Source: Diprion similis
Taxonomy: Eukaryota > Arthropoda > Insecta > Hymenoptera > Diprionidae
Length of the DNA: 64,000 nt
Assembly: GCF_021155765.1 (NCBI RefSeq)
Contig: NC_060108.1
Location: forward strand, 19,741,025 to 19,805,024
Direction: 5' to 3'
Position numbers and translations under genes: made by a program. Under the pieces are notes generated by a model that worked only from the letters and a program-made list of their open reading frames with translations, made no database searches and was not told the DNA's origin. Numbering within the stretch: position 1 is the stretch's first letter; every line of letters begins with the position of its first letter. Below, in pieces: positions 1 through 18,579 of the stretch.

Positions 1-854
1 GATATAATAATGCATATGTACAGGAGAATAATAATGCATTATGCCTCGGAATTTATATTCCACACCGTGTATCATGTTGTGATTTTCGTAAATTGATTAT
101 TTATATACACGCATATAGAAAATCGATTTTACTTGTACTAAACACGTTTGTAGAGAAATAACGTATCTACCTATATACGCGCGCTATATGTGTATACCTG
201 TATATATATGTATATATGCAATTTTTTTTTTTCATACATTATTGTCGTTTAAAGCGAACATCGAATCCCGATGCGTACAATCATCACCCATTTTCGATTT
301 ATTCATTGCTATAGCCCGCTTTATTTATTTTCTGTCATTTCCAATTGCGGGGATAACGTCGATTATTATTATAAAGTTACCTCCATACGAAATCGCGAGA
401 TAAGAATTGAAGCGTATATCAAGGGATCACCGATTGTTTTTATACGTTGAAAAGCAAATGAATGAAAAAATAAAAAGTAAAAGGAAAAACAAGAAAAATA
501 AAAAGAGGAGGGAAAAAAAAATCCCAACCCCGCGGTGGCTTATGGATGAATGTGTGCGCTTATTCGTTGAAGGTGAGCGCAGGGCGCATGCCAGGTAAAG
601 GGTGCGCGCGCGTATTCTGCTCTTTTCGATCGTCGCTACTGTAGAGAGGTTCTAGCTCATGGCGCCTGTATTCCATTATTAGGGATTTTTAAAAAAGCCT
701 CGTCCGTTAGTAGTCGCCGAGGAATAACGTACGGCGTGAAACGGTGCGGTGATTTTAATAACAACAATGTGCAATTTGGTGAATCAATAACTGCACGAAG
801 TCAATTCAATAAGCTTCTACCTACACCGCGGAGTTTAATCAGAAAGTGTCGACT

Positions 855-895
<41 letters not shown>

Positions 896-1246
896 GCTCT
901 CTCCTCAGTCTTAATTATATCTATATATCTATATATATACACATCTGTACATACACCTACATGTATTATACAAACATATTACGAAGATATATGTCTTTTT
1001 TAACGGCATACGTACCACCAAGCGTTATGTGTATCATGATTTAAAACATCATCGCGGATTTACTCGAATATACATCGATATGAGTATATAATAGTGAAGG
1101 AGGTATTATTTATAACGATAATATCGATGTAAATGCCGCGGGATATTTGAGTAATAATTGCTCGTGTGAAAACACTATCGTAGCTGTTTAATTGGAGACA
1201 AATCTGTGTGAAATTATGGTTCCAAACACCTCTTAATAATTATGCA
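1..1246. other. Upstream region of the Sidestep-like gene, no gene seen
   Basis: I see no coding exon here. Apart from the CT microsatellite, short purine-rich and AT-rich stretches dominate. The region probably holds the promoter and 5' untranslated sequence of the receptor gene that begins near 1247, but I could not place a start site or TATA box with confidence. Confidence 0.4.
859..905. repeat. (CT)n microsatellite
   Basis: A run of CT dinucleotides with two small interruptions (a TTT and a CGC). It lies upstream of the first coding exon of the Sidestep-like gene, probably in its promoter or 5' untranslated region. No reading frame across it is credible. Confidence 0.95.
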
Positions 1247-4200
1247 ATGATGATGATCCAACTTCATATGTACATTACAAATGTACTGTGCATCTCGAAC
1301 AGTAGACATTTCAGGATACTAATTCCGCTTGTTCCGCTATGGATTACTGGTGCCCTGTGCGTCAAAGACAGTGAGTTGAATATTATTTTGAACATTGCAT
1401 TGATATCGTGTATTCGTATTCCCCGACCTTCGCCCTATGGTGTAAGTCAGAATGCCGTCTGTATAGCTATGTAACTCTGGTATCCCTCGGGATTTGTAGT
1501 ACGTGTGTAAAAACGGGGTGGAAATTGTTGTATTTCATGAGAAGAAAAAAAAGTATATATATACATATATATATTTATTTATTGCGTGGGAACTGTTACT
1601 GACTGTGAGAATATAGCTTATCGTACTGTACAAAAATGTATTTACATGGTATAGGTATATAAAAACGTATATCTATACCATTCTTCCGCCTCTTTGCGTA
1701 TAACAACATGAGTAATGATCCTGTCACTTTTACTCTCTGCATGACATAAATGTACCTACTCGTTTTCGTACGTATCTGCTCAAACATCCATTGTTTTCCA
1801 ACATAAATATAAATAATATAGCAAATATTTCAGGCCTGATGACGAAGGCCGTTATGTCAGTCGTCAAAATATCGATATAAGGATAGAGAAAAATGCTGAG
1901 GTGTATTTCGCAGATAATCGAATTACCTTCGTTCCGAATGTCACACAAAACTCTAATGGTACTTGTTGTTAGTTTACTGTGCGGTGTTCAATTCCGAAGT
2001 AACGTTCGCGTTAAGGTAACACGTACGAAGTAGCGATTTGTGTAACGGCTCTTTTACTCTCTTCAAATCGTTCCATTGCGAGATCGTAAATGTTTCACAT
2101 CGAAACTTCGATTGCCTTTATACGCGATGAAAATTTACCTGCAGATTAATTCACTAGCTGGCTAAACGTACGTTTTTCAATTTCAATATCATTTTTCAAG
2201 CATCTCTTGCACGCATAGTTTCACCAAATTTCTTCTGTAGTACAAAAATTCTGGTCGGTAATGTAATTGATCTACTTTTCACTGCCCTCGCGAATTCGCA
2301 TCTCGAATTCCCGACTATATATTATGTAAATATTTACATGCATTTTTGGCATATCTCAGTTCAGCTTATGAGCTCCCTGCGCGTTTGCTATCGGTTAATT
2401 TATACTACAAAATTCTCTCATTTCTCATTATCCACAGGAGCTTTCTGCACACGTTCGTATAGAACACAGCGATATAAGAGGATTACCATGGATATTTTTA
2501 GTCTCAAGTTTTGAATATCCTGCAATATATGATCGTTACAGGTTCTTGATTAATAATAATAATCACGATAATAACAGTAGTGACCTACAGTATTAAATTG
2601 GACAATTGTTTCGCCTTGCACAGAGGAATTCTATAATACTCGGTATTCCCAATTTACCGTCGGGAACAATGGATGATGAACAGTTTTCATCATAATTTCT
2701 CAACGATTAATTGGGGCACCGAAATAGAATTTTTCCGCAATGGTTATTTTATGCATGCGGTGCACATATAATATCGTAATTGCCCGCATGTACTATTATG
2801 CAAATTCATGCATGCTTCCTATATATATATATATGTATGTGTGCCATTAAATTACTATGATTAATTCAATTCAGTGTCTTCGGTTTCGCAGATTTAATAC
2901 GCCTTATACATAATAACAGGGAGTTTGATCAACCGCAATAATTTCTGTACAACGTTCTCATGATTCCCAATATATTTCGAATTGCGATCACGAAGTCAAG
3001 ACTCGTTAACAGCTAAAATTAGATGAAAAACAATTAGTTTTAGTGGGGCTGTGATAATCATGCGCGTAGTAGCAATGAATTACAGTTTTTTAACTACCTT
3101 TTCTTTTGTAGGAAAATTTTATAAGACCACCCAAGTATTGACTAACATGTAACAATTAAGGGCCAATAACAGACCGGGAATAAATGACGTACTATCACAC
3201 CCCCGTTATTCGGTAATACTTTCCCATTACGCTGGCCCCTTTTTTTCTCTTCTAGAGAACTTACGGTATTTTTCAACTTCGCAGCGGACAGATGAACGTT
3301 GGAATAAGGAATTTATAAGACAATATGTTATAAACAACGTCGTTCCTACGCTGTGGCGAAAACTATCGTATCCGTATTATAATTGCGAAATTTTACGCGT
3401 TTATTGTATAATAAAGATTTTTTTTCTTTTCTATATCTCTCGAAATAGACGCATGCGGTTATATGTAAGTACGTAATAAAGTTTACAATTAATTGTGCAC
3501 CTCGGCACAAGAGCAGTTTGCGTCGATTTGTACTTGGGACGTTTTTCAGTGTCCCGTGAGGCGTGTGATGTTGCGTTACGGTTGACAGTGTAAACGTCAT
3601 AATTTCTGGACTCCGTTTCACCCCCTGATATCAACTAAAGTTTACGATTTTACTGAGATTTCTCGCTGCGCCTACTATCGCGGATTTACAATGCAGAGCC
3701 ATTGTATCGGCAATCGCGTGTTTACCAAATATTATTTCTCGCGTACAATTTGACTGCGAATTGCTGTCATTTTCAACGATATCAGCACGCGATTTCACCG
3801 TCGAGAAGTTACTTGCGTCTGAAATTTTTCATCCCGATAGCAAGGCGCTCAACTGTACAATCCGTGATCATGGAACATAACCGAGGCAAAGTAGGTAACG
3901 TGGGTATAAAAGCATCAAGTCTACCTTTCGCTCTCACTTTAAGCCGACTCGGTGGTCGTTGGTATCCGATTAACCGGTACACTTGAAACGAATAAAAAAT
4001 GCATCCGCCTTTGAGTACGTTTATGGTGCGGTATTTCAGATGGAATAACTCGCGGAAGCGGATCAGAATTTGGATCACTTTTCACACTAACCTTACGAAA
4101 GTGTAACGATTTCTCCCAGAAATTAGTACGAAGAGACAATGATTGATAATAAAAAAGCTCGGTCATCGCCGAAGATGAAAGCGAGCCAATGTTTAAGTGA

Positions 4201-7200
4201 CAAGTTCATGCGTGGAAAAGAAAACTTTTACATTTGCCGCAGTACAGGTTTTTATAACTGTATCCTAAAAAGCAACATATGTTACGAAAGATGCGCAAAG
4301 TTCTATACGGAAACCGCACGCATTGCGGTCGTATTAAATGCTTGAATTGCGGTAGAATTTACCGCATTTTCCGTCACCTTCAATTTCTCGCCCCTTTCGA
4401 GTTTCAATGGATTAAAAACTCACCACCGACCTCACACTATCATTAAAGTAACCGGAAAAACACGCTTGGAATAGTGCTTGCAAAATATTTGCACCTCTGC
4501 AATTCACCTAACCGCGCTATTTTCGATCTCGTAAGATTTACTAATACGAACGCTAGCTATAATTATCGCATTCAAGTTTGGGCAAAGGGGAAATAGCAGT
4601 CGTTTTATCGGAATCTATGGAGCATAGAAAAATAACTGTTAAACAACAACAGTTATTTTATTGTTAGACGGAACGCTGCGCGTTTGAAGACTTCCGGGAT
4701 TAATTTACTTTCCAATTCTGAAAATTTGCTGGAACTCTAACTATTTCACTGTCAGTTAAATGCAGCGGATAGTTACGACGTGCAATTTCTACTCATACGT
4801 ACAAGTAATTTGTATCGATGTCTTGCAAATTTGCATCGACAATTCCTGAACCAAAACTTGGCTTGCTTGCAGAACTCCGAATGGTTCCTTAGTTCCGTCC
4901 TACTACACAACCGCATCTATAAGATCACCTTACTTCACCAACTTCAGATTGCTTTCACCTTATCTATTTCTAACACCATCCATTTTCCATTTTCCATTTT
5001 CCCTCCAAAATGTACGTCCACAATCTTACGTAATCCTTCTCCTGCAGCTTTACTATATCACACGATTAAAAGCCGGATGATATGGACCTAGAAGGTGATA
5101 AAATCTAACACCTTTCTCTGTCTATGGTAGTCCTAAATTTTAAACAATCCAAATGTAATCCAAACACTAACTCTCGGGAATTGTTAAGTTCATAGCCCAC
5201 TAAGATCCACTAATCCTACGGTGTTAGTAAACCCAACATTCCGCCGACAAACTTCCACACCATCCTGATGATCCGTTAAAATCCTTTTTAAACCACGCCC
5301 AGCAGCTCAGCTTTGCGATTTCCTCTTCACCCTGTAATACATGTGCTCATTTCGTCATTCCATTTCCCAACCCGGTAATATCTTATACCAGATAATTGTC
5401 ATAGAGCTTGTCTGAAAATGTCCGGATTTGCTTTCCAGTACCGCTGTCTCAAATCGTGGCACTCGTTGGCGACCCGACGTATTTACCCTGCGATATATCA
5501 ACATCCCATGACGGGGACTCGGTATTACTCGTATTATGGTATCGCGAAGATCTCGGAACACCTGTGTATAGGTGAGTATACAATGACACCCATAAATCCT
5601 ATTGCTCAGATACAGTGGATAATTTTATGTACATAAATGTGGCGAACCTCGTTCTAAGACTACGTTGCAATTTTCCATTCGAAGCCGATTCTCTGCAGAT
5701 GTATTAATCTTACTTGTAAGACCTGCAATAAAGAGACCTTCAATCGATGAAGGCTACCGGTATTTTTTTTCTTTAGTTTTCAAGGCACAATATGTAAATT
5801 CTTTGGAAATGTTCGGAATACAAAAAGAAAGAAGATACACTTTGACTCGGTGTCCCGGTGGAAATTTGAATTCGCATCCCTTGTATAAAATTGGTCTTCG
5901 TTTTCGGCGGTATCGGGAAATCGCGCATTCACTTCTGGGGTATTGGAATAACTGAACCTTGGTTACTGTAACCTTCAGCAGTAGGCATTACTTACATCCA
6001 ATATTCCAATAGTCATGAGAATAGTACAGATATCGAACTCCGGTACTCCAATTATGTGCCGAAGTGGTCACTTTTCTTGGAAGGGATAGACTGTGCAAAA
6101 TAATTGCGAGGTTCACCCTGTTCATCAATTACGCTGCAACACGGTGCAGAAGGCAAATTTTTTTTTAGAAAGTTGTAACTGAGGACCGTTGCAAGAAGCA
6201 TTGAGATCAAGGATAGTCTGCATTTCTCTGCAGAAAATCTTACTTCAAGCCACTTACAGGTGCACCTGTATTGTTTCAGCGTTGATGCTAGAGATCGTGA
6301 TTTTGGTATAGCTGAAAGATGGTCCGACGATACGGTATTTTCAAATCGGGCATATTTTGTGCCGGAGAAAAAACCGGCCGAACTTGGAATCGATCACGTT
6401 AAAGAGGGAGATGCTGGTCTTTACAGATGCCGAGTTGATTTCCAAATTGGACAGACTCGAAATTCTAAAGTCAATCTTACGGTTATAGGTAAGCTAATGA
6501 TTGTCAAATTAATTACCTGTGGCTTCCGATAGTTATAATTATACATTTTATTCGTCTCAATTTGACTGATCAACTATGAATTGATTTTTTTCGCAACATA
6601 TCTTAGTTCCACCTCATAAAATTGAGATACTGGACAGTGCTGGAATTTTGCGAAATTCAGTCGTTGGGCCATATTCGGAAGGGGAAACATTGCAGTTATT
6701 CTGCGATGTCTATGGCGGTATGTTTTGATTGGTTTAATTATAAAAAAATAAGAGAGATAGTTTTGTAAGTTGAAATTTTCAATAATCGTAATACATTCCA
6801 AGGTATTATTTATATATTAACTGGGGTAAAAAAGATGCAAAATATTTACAGTCATGTTGCATTACACAACTATTTTCGTCAATATCGGATCTCCTCGATT
6901 TCATAGATTTATGTAATTTACACACTTTCGAAATTAGGATGAATACAAAGGAAAATAATTATTATTCAGGTAAGCCTTCGCCGTCTGTTCTTTGGTATAG
7001 AAATGATGTAATGAAGAGCAATCAATCTGTGAAATTACACCACGATACTATAAGGAGTGAAATTAGAATACCAAATTTAGGACGTGACGATGTGCGATCG
7101 GAAATAACTTGTGTAGCAACGAATAACAACAAATCTATACCTCTGACTGCATCTGTACACGTGGATATGAATTGTAAGTAATGAAATACACACATTTGAC

Positions 7201-10200
7201 AATTATATGATGTACATACATTGTTTCATTTATTTCATGCAATTACGGCGGCAGATCTTCAACTTTGAGTCTATCTCGTGATTTACTGGGCAATGCCATC
7301 GAAATATATTTGAAATAGCTTCACTTTATTTTCAATGGTAATTTATTAATCGACGGCATACATGATCTGTATTTTAATACGACTTATTGGTAGTTTCTGG
7401 TGACGATCTATAATTATGGTTGCATAATTATGGTTGTTACATAGTACCATATTGAATGTTTCTTCAATTTTTCAGTTGGCCCATTGGATGTTAAAATAGT
7501 AGCTGCTAATCAGCCGCTATCTGCTGGAAGGCGGTACGATTTATTATGTAAAACATCAGGCTCTCGACCACCTGCAACAGTTACATGGTGGCGAAATGGA
7601 CAGCGTCTTGAAGGGTCTAAAGAAACAGTGAGCTTGTTTAAGATATAAACTATAGTAAAATATGCAGTTATAGTCTATATTTTAATTAATTAATTAGAGC
7701 GAAATCCAAGATGAGTTCATTGATTAACCAGAATCAAACTCAATTTCCACGCATTAAACTTTTCATCAAACGATAAAGAAAAAATTTTAGAAAGTAACAA
7801 AACGTAGGTTTCAAGTAAAATTTTGAAAAATATAATTTCGAATGAAAATTATGTTTACAGACATCTAACGACGGAAATACAACCACAAGTATATTATCAT
7901 TTGTGGCAAATAAAGCAGATGCTGGCAAACATTTGTCATGTCGGGCTGAGAATTTAGTTATTGGAAGCGGATCGATAGAGGACGGATGGACATTAGAAAT
8001 ACGATGTATGGCTGTAAAGATTATCACAAACACGGGGGTGGTAGAGTTTAAAATATTCATCTGAATCGTACTAATGTAAGCCGATTAATTCTTGCAGATG
8101 TCCCAGAAACACAGATTCAACTAGGTACGTCGCTCAATCCAGGAGCTATTCGAGAAGGTACAGATGTATATTTCGATTGCTTGATAAAGGCAGAACCGGC
8201 TGTCTACAAGGTTGAGTGGCGGCATCAGGTATGTTACTTGTATGTTACATGCAAAGGAAAGTGTAAATCGGGAAAACTGAAAGGTGTTCTACTCTAGCAT
8301 TTCCCAGGTGCAGTAATAGTCCCTATACTTTGTTTATTACAGGGAAAAGCTTTGCATCACAATATTGGATCAGGAATCATAATTAGCAATCAAAGCCTGG
8401 TTCTTCAAGGCGTTGATCGAAAGAGTGCTGGTAACTACACCTGTGTTGCATACAATAGCGAGGGCGATGGCGAAAGCAATCCATTTTACCTAAACGTCAT
8501 GTGTGAGTATGCATTCAGGGCTAAGTAATAACATCATTTATTCAAAAGCTATTTTGCATGAACCAGAACAAAACTGCTGAAAAAATATCCTCGATATAGT
8601 TCAATTCTGTAATAATTAGAGTGAAAATAGTATTCTTGGCATTCAAATGTCGTGAGACAAAATTGACTATTGAAGTTATTAAAATGATATCAGTGATGGT
8701 CATATACATATTTTCTTCACAGTTGCTCCAACTTGTAAGCCGAATCAAACAAGAGTGCATGGCGTAGCAAAACAAGAGAAGGCCAACATATCCTGTCAAG
8801 TTGATGCAAATCCCCCTGAAGTACAATTTCGTTGGACTTTCAACAATTCAGCAGAAAGTATTGATGTTGCAGCTGGACATATTGCCAGAGCTGGCACTTT
8901 GTCCATAGTTTCGTACACCCCAATGACAGAATTAGATTACGGAACACTTCTGTGCTGGGCTACTAATCGCGTCGGAAGCCAACGCGTTCCTTGTGTCTAC
9001 CACATTATTGCTGCAGGTATGCATGCACATATACAAACAGGAATTTACTTATAATTCATTATTTCACTTGAAGTATCTCTCTTAAATCATCGATGAGATA
9101 CAAACTACAACAAAAGCACAATTGCAGAAATAAACTTCATCTTTTTGTAACAGGACGTCCTGACATGGTACACAACTGCACTACATCCAACACATCGACA
9201 AATTCTTTCTCTGTGCGTTGTACAGAAGGTTTTAACGGAGGCCTACAGCAATCTTTTCTTCTCGAAGTTCGAGAAAGTAATAGTCAAGATTTACGCGCAA
9301 ACTTATCATCTGTTGTTCCACGATTTAGCGTCACTGACTTGGAGTCAGGTGTCCTTTATCAAGCATGCATATATGCTTATAATGACAAAGGTCGAAGTGA
9401 AGCGATGGTAGTTCAAGCTGGTACATTGAGACTTCCCGAAAAGCAATTGACATCTGAATCAGGTGAACAATTAATGTTAATTTACACAGAATGTTTTTCT
9501 TCTAACAATGGTATTGGGAGAACCATGGCAAGTTACATGCATTATGTAGACACAATTAAGAAAAATCTAAAAATTAAATGTAATTCTACTTAGTGCCACG
9601 TTTGATTACAGAGCGGCCACAGCAACATATAAAGTTAACGCCGATGCTCAGTGTTATGATCGGAGTTGTGGCAGCGTTGGTTATTGTGGCTATTGTTGTC
9701 ATGGTTGTGCTGCGTATTCAACACGCAAATGTAGAAACTGATGGAAAATCACACACGGAGGTATACAGCAAGGCAAATAAAACAGTCACCATCCAGCGTG
9801 AATTGAGATTACGAGATGGAAATAGTTTGCTAACAGATGAAAAACATAGCGGCAGTCCGTTTAGAAAATTAGATACAACAGGAGAGTTTCTTGACAATGA
9901 TGACAAGAATCCAGACATCATACCTCAACAAATCACTGGTAATAGAAATGTATTATTTGTTAACATATGGAGAAGGCTCTTTTCAGATTTGCTAACAACT
10001 TTCATGAAATTATCAAATATTTTGGTTCTGATTTTTCGACTTGTTAAGGTGATGAAGCATCGGATTATCTGAGGAAGAGACGACTTATATCAACGATAGA
10101 AACTTCCCCGTCACGAAATTTAATGGACCATCCAGCAGTAGTAGCAATTAGCGGACAAAGTAACTATGTTGGATATTGTACGATACGTAACGGAATGCCA

Positions 10201-10644
10201 CTCCACGATCTGTCGAATTTGTCATCAAAGCACAAAACTGTAAGTATGAAAATTTTTTATTGTGACATAACACACTTAATAAAGAGTTTCACTTTTGCAA
10301 TGATCTAATAAAATTCATCTACCTCAACTATTTAGCTAAAGATTTTGAGTGAGACGACCATCTTTTGTCTCCAGTTTCAGCCAATAGTCAGCGAAGTCTA
10401 TGGCACCGGTGTGTGCACGCTCCCCAGACAATATTGGCCAAACGCCGAAGGTGTTCAGTCTATGACGATGAGCCCTCCAGTTTTGTATGCTGGTCTAGGA
10501 ATGGTGAGTCATCCTACTCCTAGTACTACGCTTCTGCCAAAGGATGTCGAATCCCGAGTCGCTGCTCAGTGTTGTCTTCAATCGCAGCAAGAAGCAATAA
10601 CAAATACGCCATTGGTGTTATCTAAAAGAGAAAGTTCTGTGTGA
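1247..10644 (+). CDS. Sidestep-like Ig-superfamily receptor (5 Ig, FN3, one TM)
   Basis: Coding exons by splice sites and phase: 1247-1370, 5439-5571, 6280-6488, 6607-6717, 6970-7173, 7476-7627, 7861-8005, 8098-8228, 8343-8502, 8723-9016, 9154-9462, 9612-9938, 10049-10239, 10381-10644; 917 aa. All phases agree. Exon 1 gives a hydrophobic signal segment (ILIPLVPLWITGALC). Ig1 (about 42-155) has YLPCD and VLWYRED, then GLYRC; four more Ig domains follow to about 554 (LFCDVYGG; DLLCKTSG; YFDCLIK; NISCQVDANPP), then FN3 (about 555-657, ending GRSEAMVVQ) and a membrane helix (about 669-691). The cytoplasmic tail is about 225 aa. Drosophila Sidestep, a motor-axon guidance ligand for Beaten path, has the same plan and similar length. 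The start is uncertain (ATGs at 1247, 1250, 1253 and 1268), and exon 14 could begin at 10375. The orthologue within the family cannot be decided here. Confidence 0.87.
1371..5438 (+). other. Intron 1 of the Sidestep-like gene (4.07 kb)
   Basis: This lies between the signal-peptide exon (donor GTGAGT at 1371) and the first half of Ig1 (acceptor CTTTCCAG ending 5438). I saw no further exon, RNA gene or transposon in it; short (TA)n runs occur near 1555 and 2821. Long first introns that carry enhancers are common in axon-guidance genes, but nothing here identifies an enhancer. Confidence 0.6.
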
Positions 10645-11467
10645 TATATACCCAGAGAGAAACAGAAGTTTCATACGTGAACTATGTTGAACATTAATTC
10701 TAGTATAACGTGTAAACATTTGTATTCAAACGAGCCTAGTTTCTTTCAGTGAATTATTTTCATCCCGTACCATATTACATCTATGTTCAATCAAGTGCCC
10801 TTTGGTATTGAAGGAAACTTAAAAAGCTATATTTAATATAAGTATATGAAATTGTACGTATAACGTAGGGCACGCAAACGGGTTCTACATACAATTCATG
10901 TGTTGTAAATACATTAAATACGGAAATATTTTATACCGATCACTAGTACGATATTTAACTCGGTTCAATTGCATCTTCAAATTCATAGTATAGTACGTAA
11001 GTTCTTGTAGTTATACTGTCGATTTAATACACACGATACCATCTTTTCAAAGTTAATTATAACCAGAACTGAGCATTATAGATCTTTGATTGTGAGTATA
11101 GAATATGTATTGCAAAAATTGGTCTTAATTTGTAGAGTGAATTAACACATCATTTAATTGGCAATAAGTTTTCATAAAACGATCATACATTAACCTGAAA
11201 TTCAAAAAATCTACTGTTATTTTGGATTATTTTTTGCTTATGCTCAGGAGATTCCACAATTGATGAAAAGTCAGAATGTAGATCCTGTATAGCTTTGATA
11301 TTGAATTAAATCCGGTCAGTTTTCCGTCAATACTGTGGTCTGTACGTATATGGACTACCTCAGTTCAAATTAGTAATCGTACTACTTGTGAAATTGTCTA
11401 TCCTCATATAATGATTAATTATCTATGAAAGGATAGATCTCTTTAAATTTTTGTAGATGTGAATTTC

Positions 11468-11473
11468 AATAAA
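11468..11473 (+). promoter_or_regulatory. Candidate poly(A) signal of the Sidestep-like gene
   Basis: A canonical AATAAA hexamer 824 bases after the stop codon on the coding strand. It is the best hexamer I found before the AT microsatellite. Confidence 0.4.
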
Positions 11474-11680
11474 GCACCACATAATTGAGTTTAACTATAG
11501 ATTTTGTGGATGTAATCGTAAGCGCTGTTGTTGGAAAATTATAACTTTAAAAGTAAAATTGTGTTCAACTCAGCACTGAATATCATCCATTAAATACACA
11601 TTCATCGAGCAATTTGTTGAACGGTTCAATTCTTGTGTTCAGAATTTTTTTAAAGTTGAAAATGGAACAGCGTTGAAAAA

Positions 11681-11775
11681 AATATATATATTAATATATA
11701 TATATATACATACATATATATATATATATGTATATATATAATAGATATTATATATATTTGTATACATATATATAC
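11681..11775. repeat. (TA)n-rich low-complexity block
   Basis: Nearly continuous TA and CATA dinucleotides with a few interruptions, in the interval between two convergent genes. Confidence 0.9.
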
Positions 11776-12238
11776 GATGAAAATGCTGCCGGTACGGCAA
11801 TACATAAATGCATAAGAGTTTTAAATAAATATCTATATTGTACAGTTTGAGTTACACACAGCATTGAAGATATGGTGCGTGATTTTTTCTCCTAAGTTAT
11901 TAGTATCAAAAGTCAGAAATGACCTATAGTTAATGAGCATGACTTCAAAGAGAAATGTAATTCCAAATGAATTCGATTGTGGTGGAATATGATGATTGTT
12001 GACTGACATATATCGTCGGAATTCTACTGCGCATAAATTCTCAATAAATGAATACATTTTCCCAAAACTGTTTGTATACTATAAATCTAAACTGTATTAA
12101 CACACCATGTGTACAAATACGTGTAAGTGAATATTCTTTGATTAACTTAAGTAACTGTACCAAATCTGAGTGAATGTTTGTAATTTTTCTATGTCACCTA
12201 AATTTTTCTTCATGATCATACGTCGTTGTGACAATTAG

Positions 12239-12244
12239 TTTATT
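12239..12244 (-). promoter_or_regulatory. Candidate poly(A) signal of MCM8
   Basis: TTTATT on the plus strand reads AATAAA on the MCM8 strand, about 325 bases after the stop codon. Confidence 0.4.
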
Positions 12245-12568
12245 TTAAGATCTATTCGCTGTTAATCAAATGGTAAGGTATGTAATTGTATAAGCAAATA
12301 CTAAAATTTTACCTTAAAATCGTAACTGATAAATATTATAATAGGCAGTGTACAAAGTCTACAATAATATAACATATCTATGGTATCGAACAGAATGTGA
12401 CAGAATTGAATTTTCTTAAAACAATTAATTATGTACAATATAAAGTCACCGTAACTTTCAATTAAAATTAATAAAAGCAGCAACAATTATTTAACCTAAA
12501 TTGATATACAATATCCCGTGGTTATCTTAAGTCCTGCAAATCTAACTTATATCTTCTGAACTTACTTG

Positions 12569-17590
<5,022 letters not shown>

Positions 17591-18579
17591 TTTGCAGTAG
17601 GAACCCAAAACAAAATTCAGCAGTTGCTTACATACACTAAGATTAAAATTGAGAAAGAGCGGGCCGACACGCGCCAAGCATTTTACTATTTGTACTACAC
17701 GCTGTCGTCTGCTATCCCAATAAAATGCGCACGCGCACCGCTGACTGAAGACACATAACATAAAGACTCACAACCGTGGGTTATTTTTCGTAATAGTTCG
17801 ATGGGCCTGGGAGAATTCGAGGGTATTATTATTATTTATTTCACGTATTATCAACCAAGTAATTAACCACGCTCGTGAGAGATGTTCTTCATAACCAACA
17901 ACTGTCGTGCGCAGGACGTTGGTACTACACCGTCGTCATTGTGTAAATCTCGCCCAAGAAATGTGTACAAACACGGAACTTATCGCTGTGAAAATGATAC
18001 AATGGAAAAATAAATCCCAAAATACATAACGTTGTATCTTTTATACTTACCTCAATATACCTAACAGATATATCGTAGGCGACAGTAGCATCTCTACGAT
18101 GCACAATTTATTTTTTCAGAAGTTTTTACAAATTGAACATTGAGTTGTGAATATTTTGTGAAAATTTTAAACTATTTCATTTTAGTTCCAATCGTTTCAA
18201 GATGTTTTCTACGTGGTATTTTTTTCTTGTTCTAAGTTACCGAATAATATAAAAATGCATGTGAATTGATTCTAGAAAAATGATTGACCATTCCCTGATG
18301 GAGGTAGCTATAATGATAGCAGGGTAAAAGCGTATGTACAATTCATATAACCTCAAGCAGCATGTGTAAAATGGTAGATGATGTGGTAACTATTGTAGTT
18401 TGGAAGTATATATTAGGTTTCGCCCTTTGGCAGAAATGGGAGCAATGCACCTTAGGAAAATATGATATCTACAACGTTGTATTGTTCTATGTAATCTGTG
18501 TGACAATAAATGACAGGATTGATTTCTGTGTGTTTAATTCGTATTCCCTCAATTGACGTCCCGAGAAACTTTCTCATAT
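17591..18579. other. Interval between MCM8 start and satellite array
   Basis: It should contain the MCM8 promoter and 5' leader next to 17590. No exon is supported. A 64-codon frame at 18362-18556 has no recognisable domain and no splice context. The sequence is ordinary and AT-rich until the first decayed satellite similarity near 18580. Confidence 0.5.

Larger units (their letters stand above)
10645..12568. other. Convergent 3' interval between the Sidestep-like gene and MCM8
   Basis: The two genes are tail-to-tail. The left part is probably the receptor's 3' untranslated region, with an AATAAA at 11468-11473. On the minus strand AATAAA (TTTATT on plus) at 12239-12244 lies about 325 bases past the MCM8 stop. 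The short frames here are AT-rich and look random. Confidence 0.6.

Noticed and set aside
5665-5955. A 96-codon frame between the Sidestep-like exons
   Set aside because: It lies in the intron between the two halves of Ig1; splice phase and family similarity join 5571 directly to 6280.
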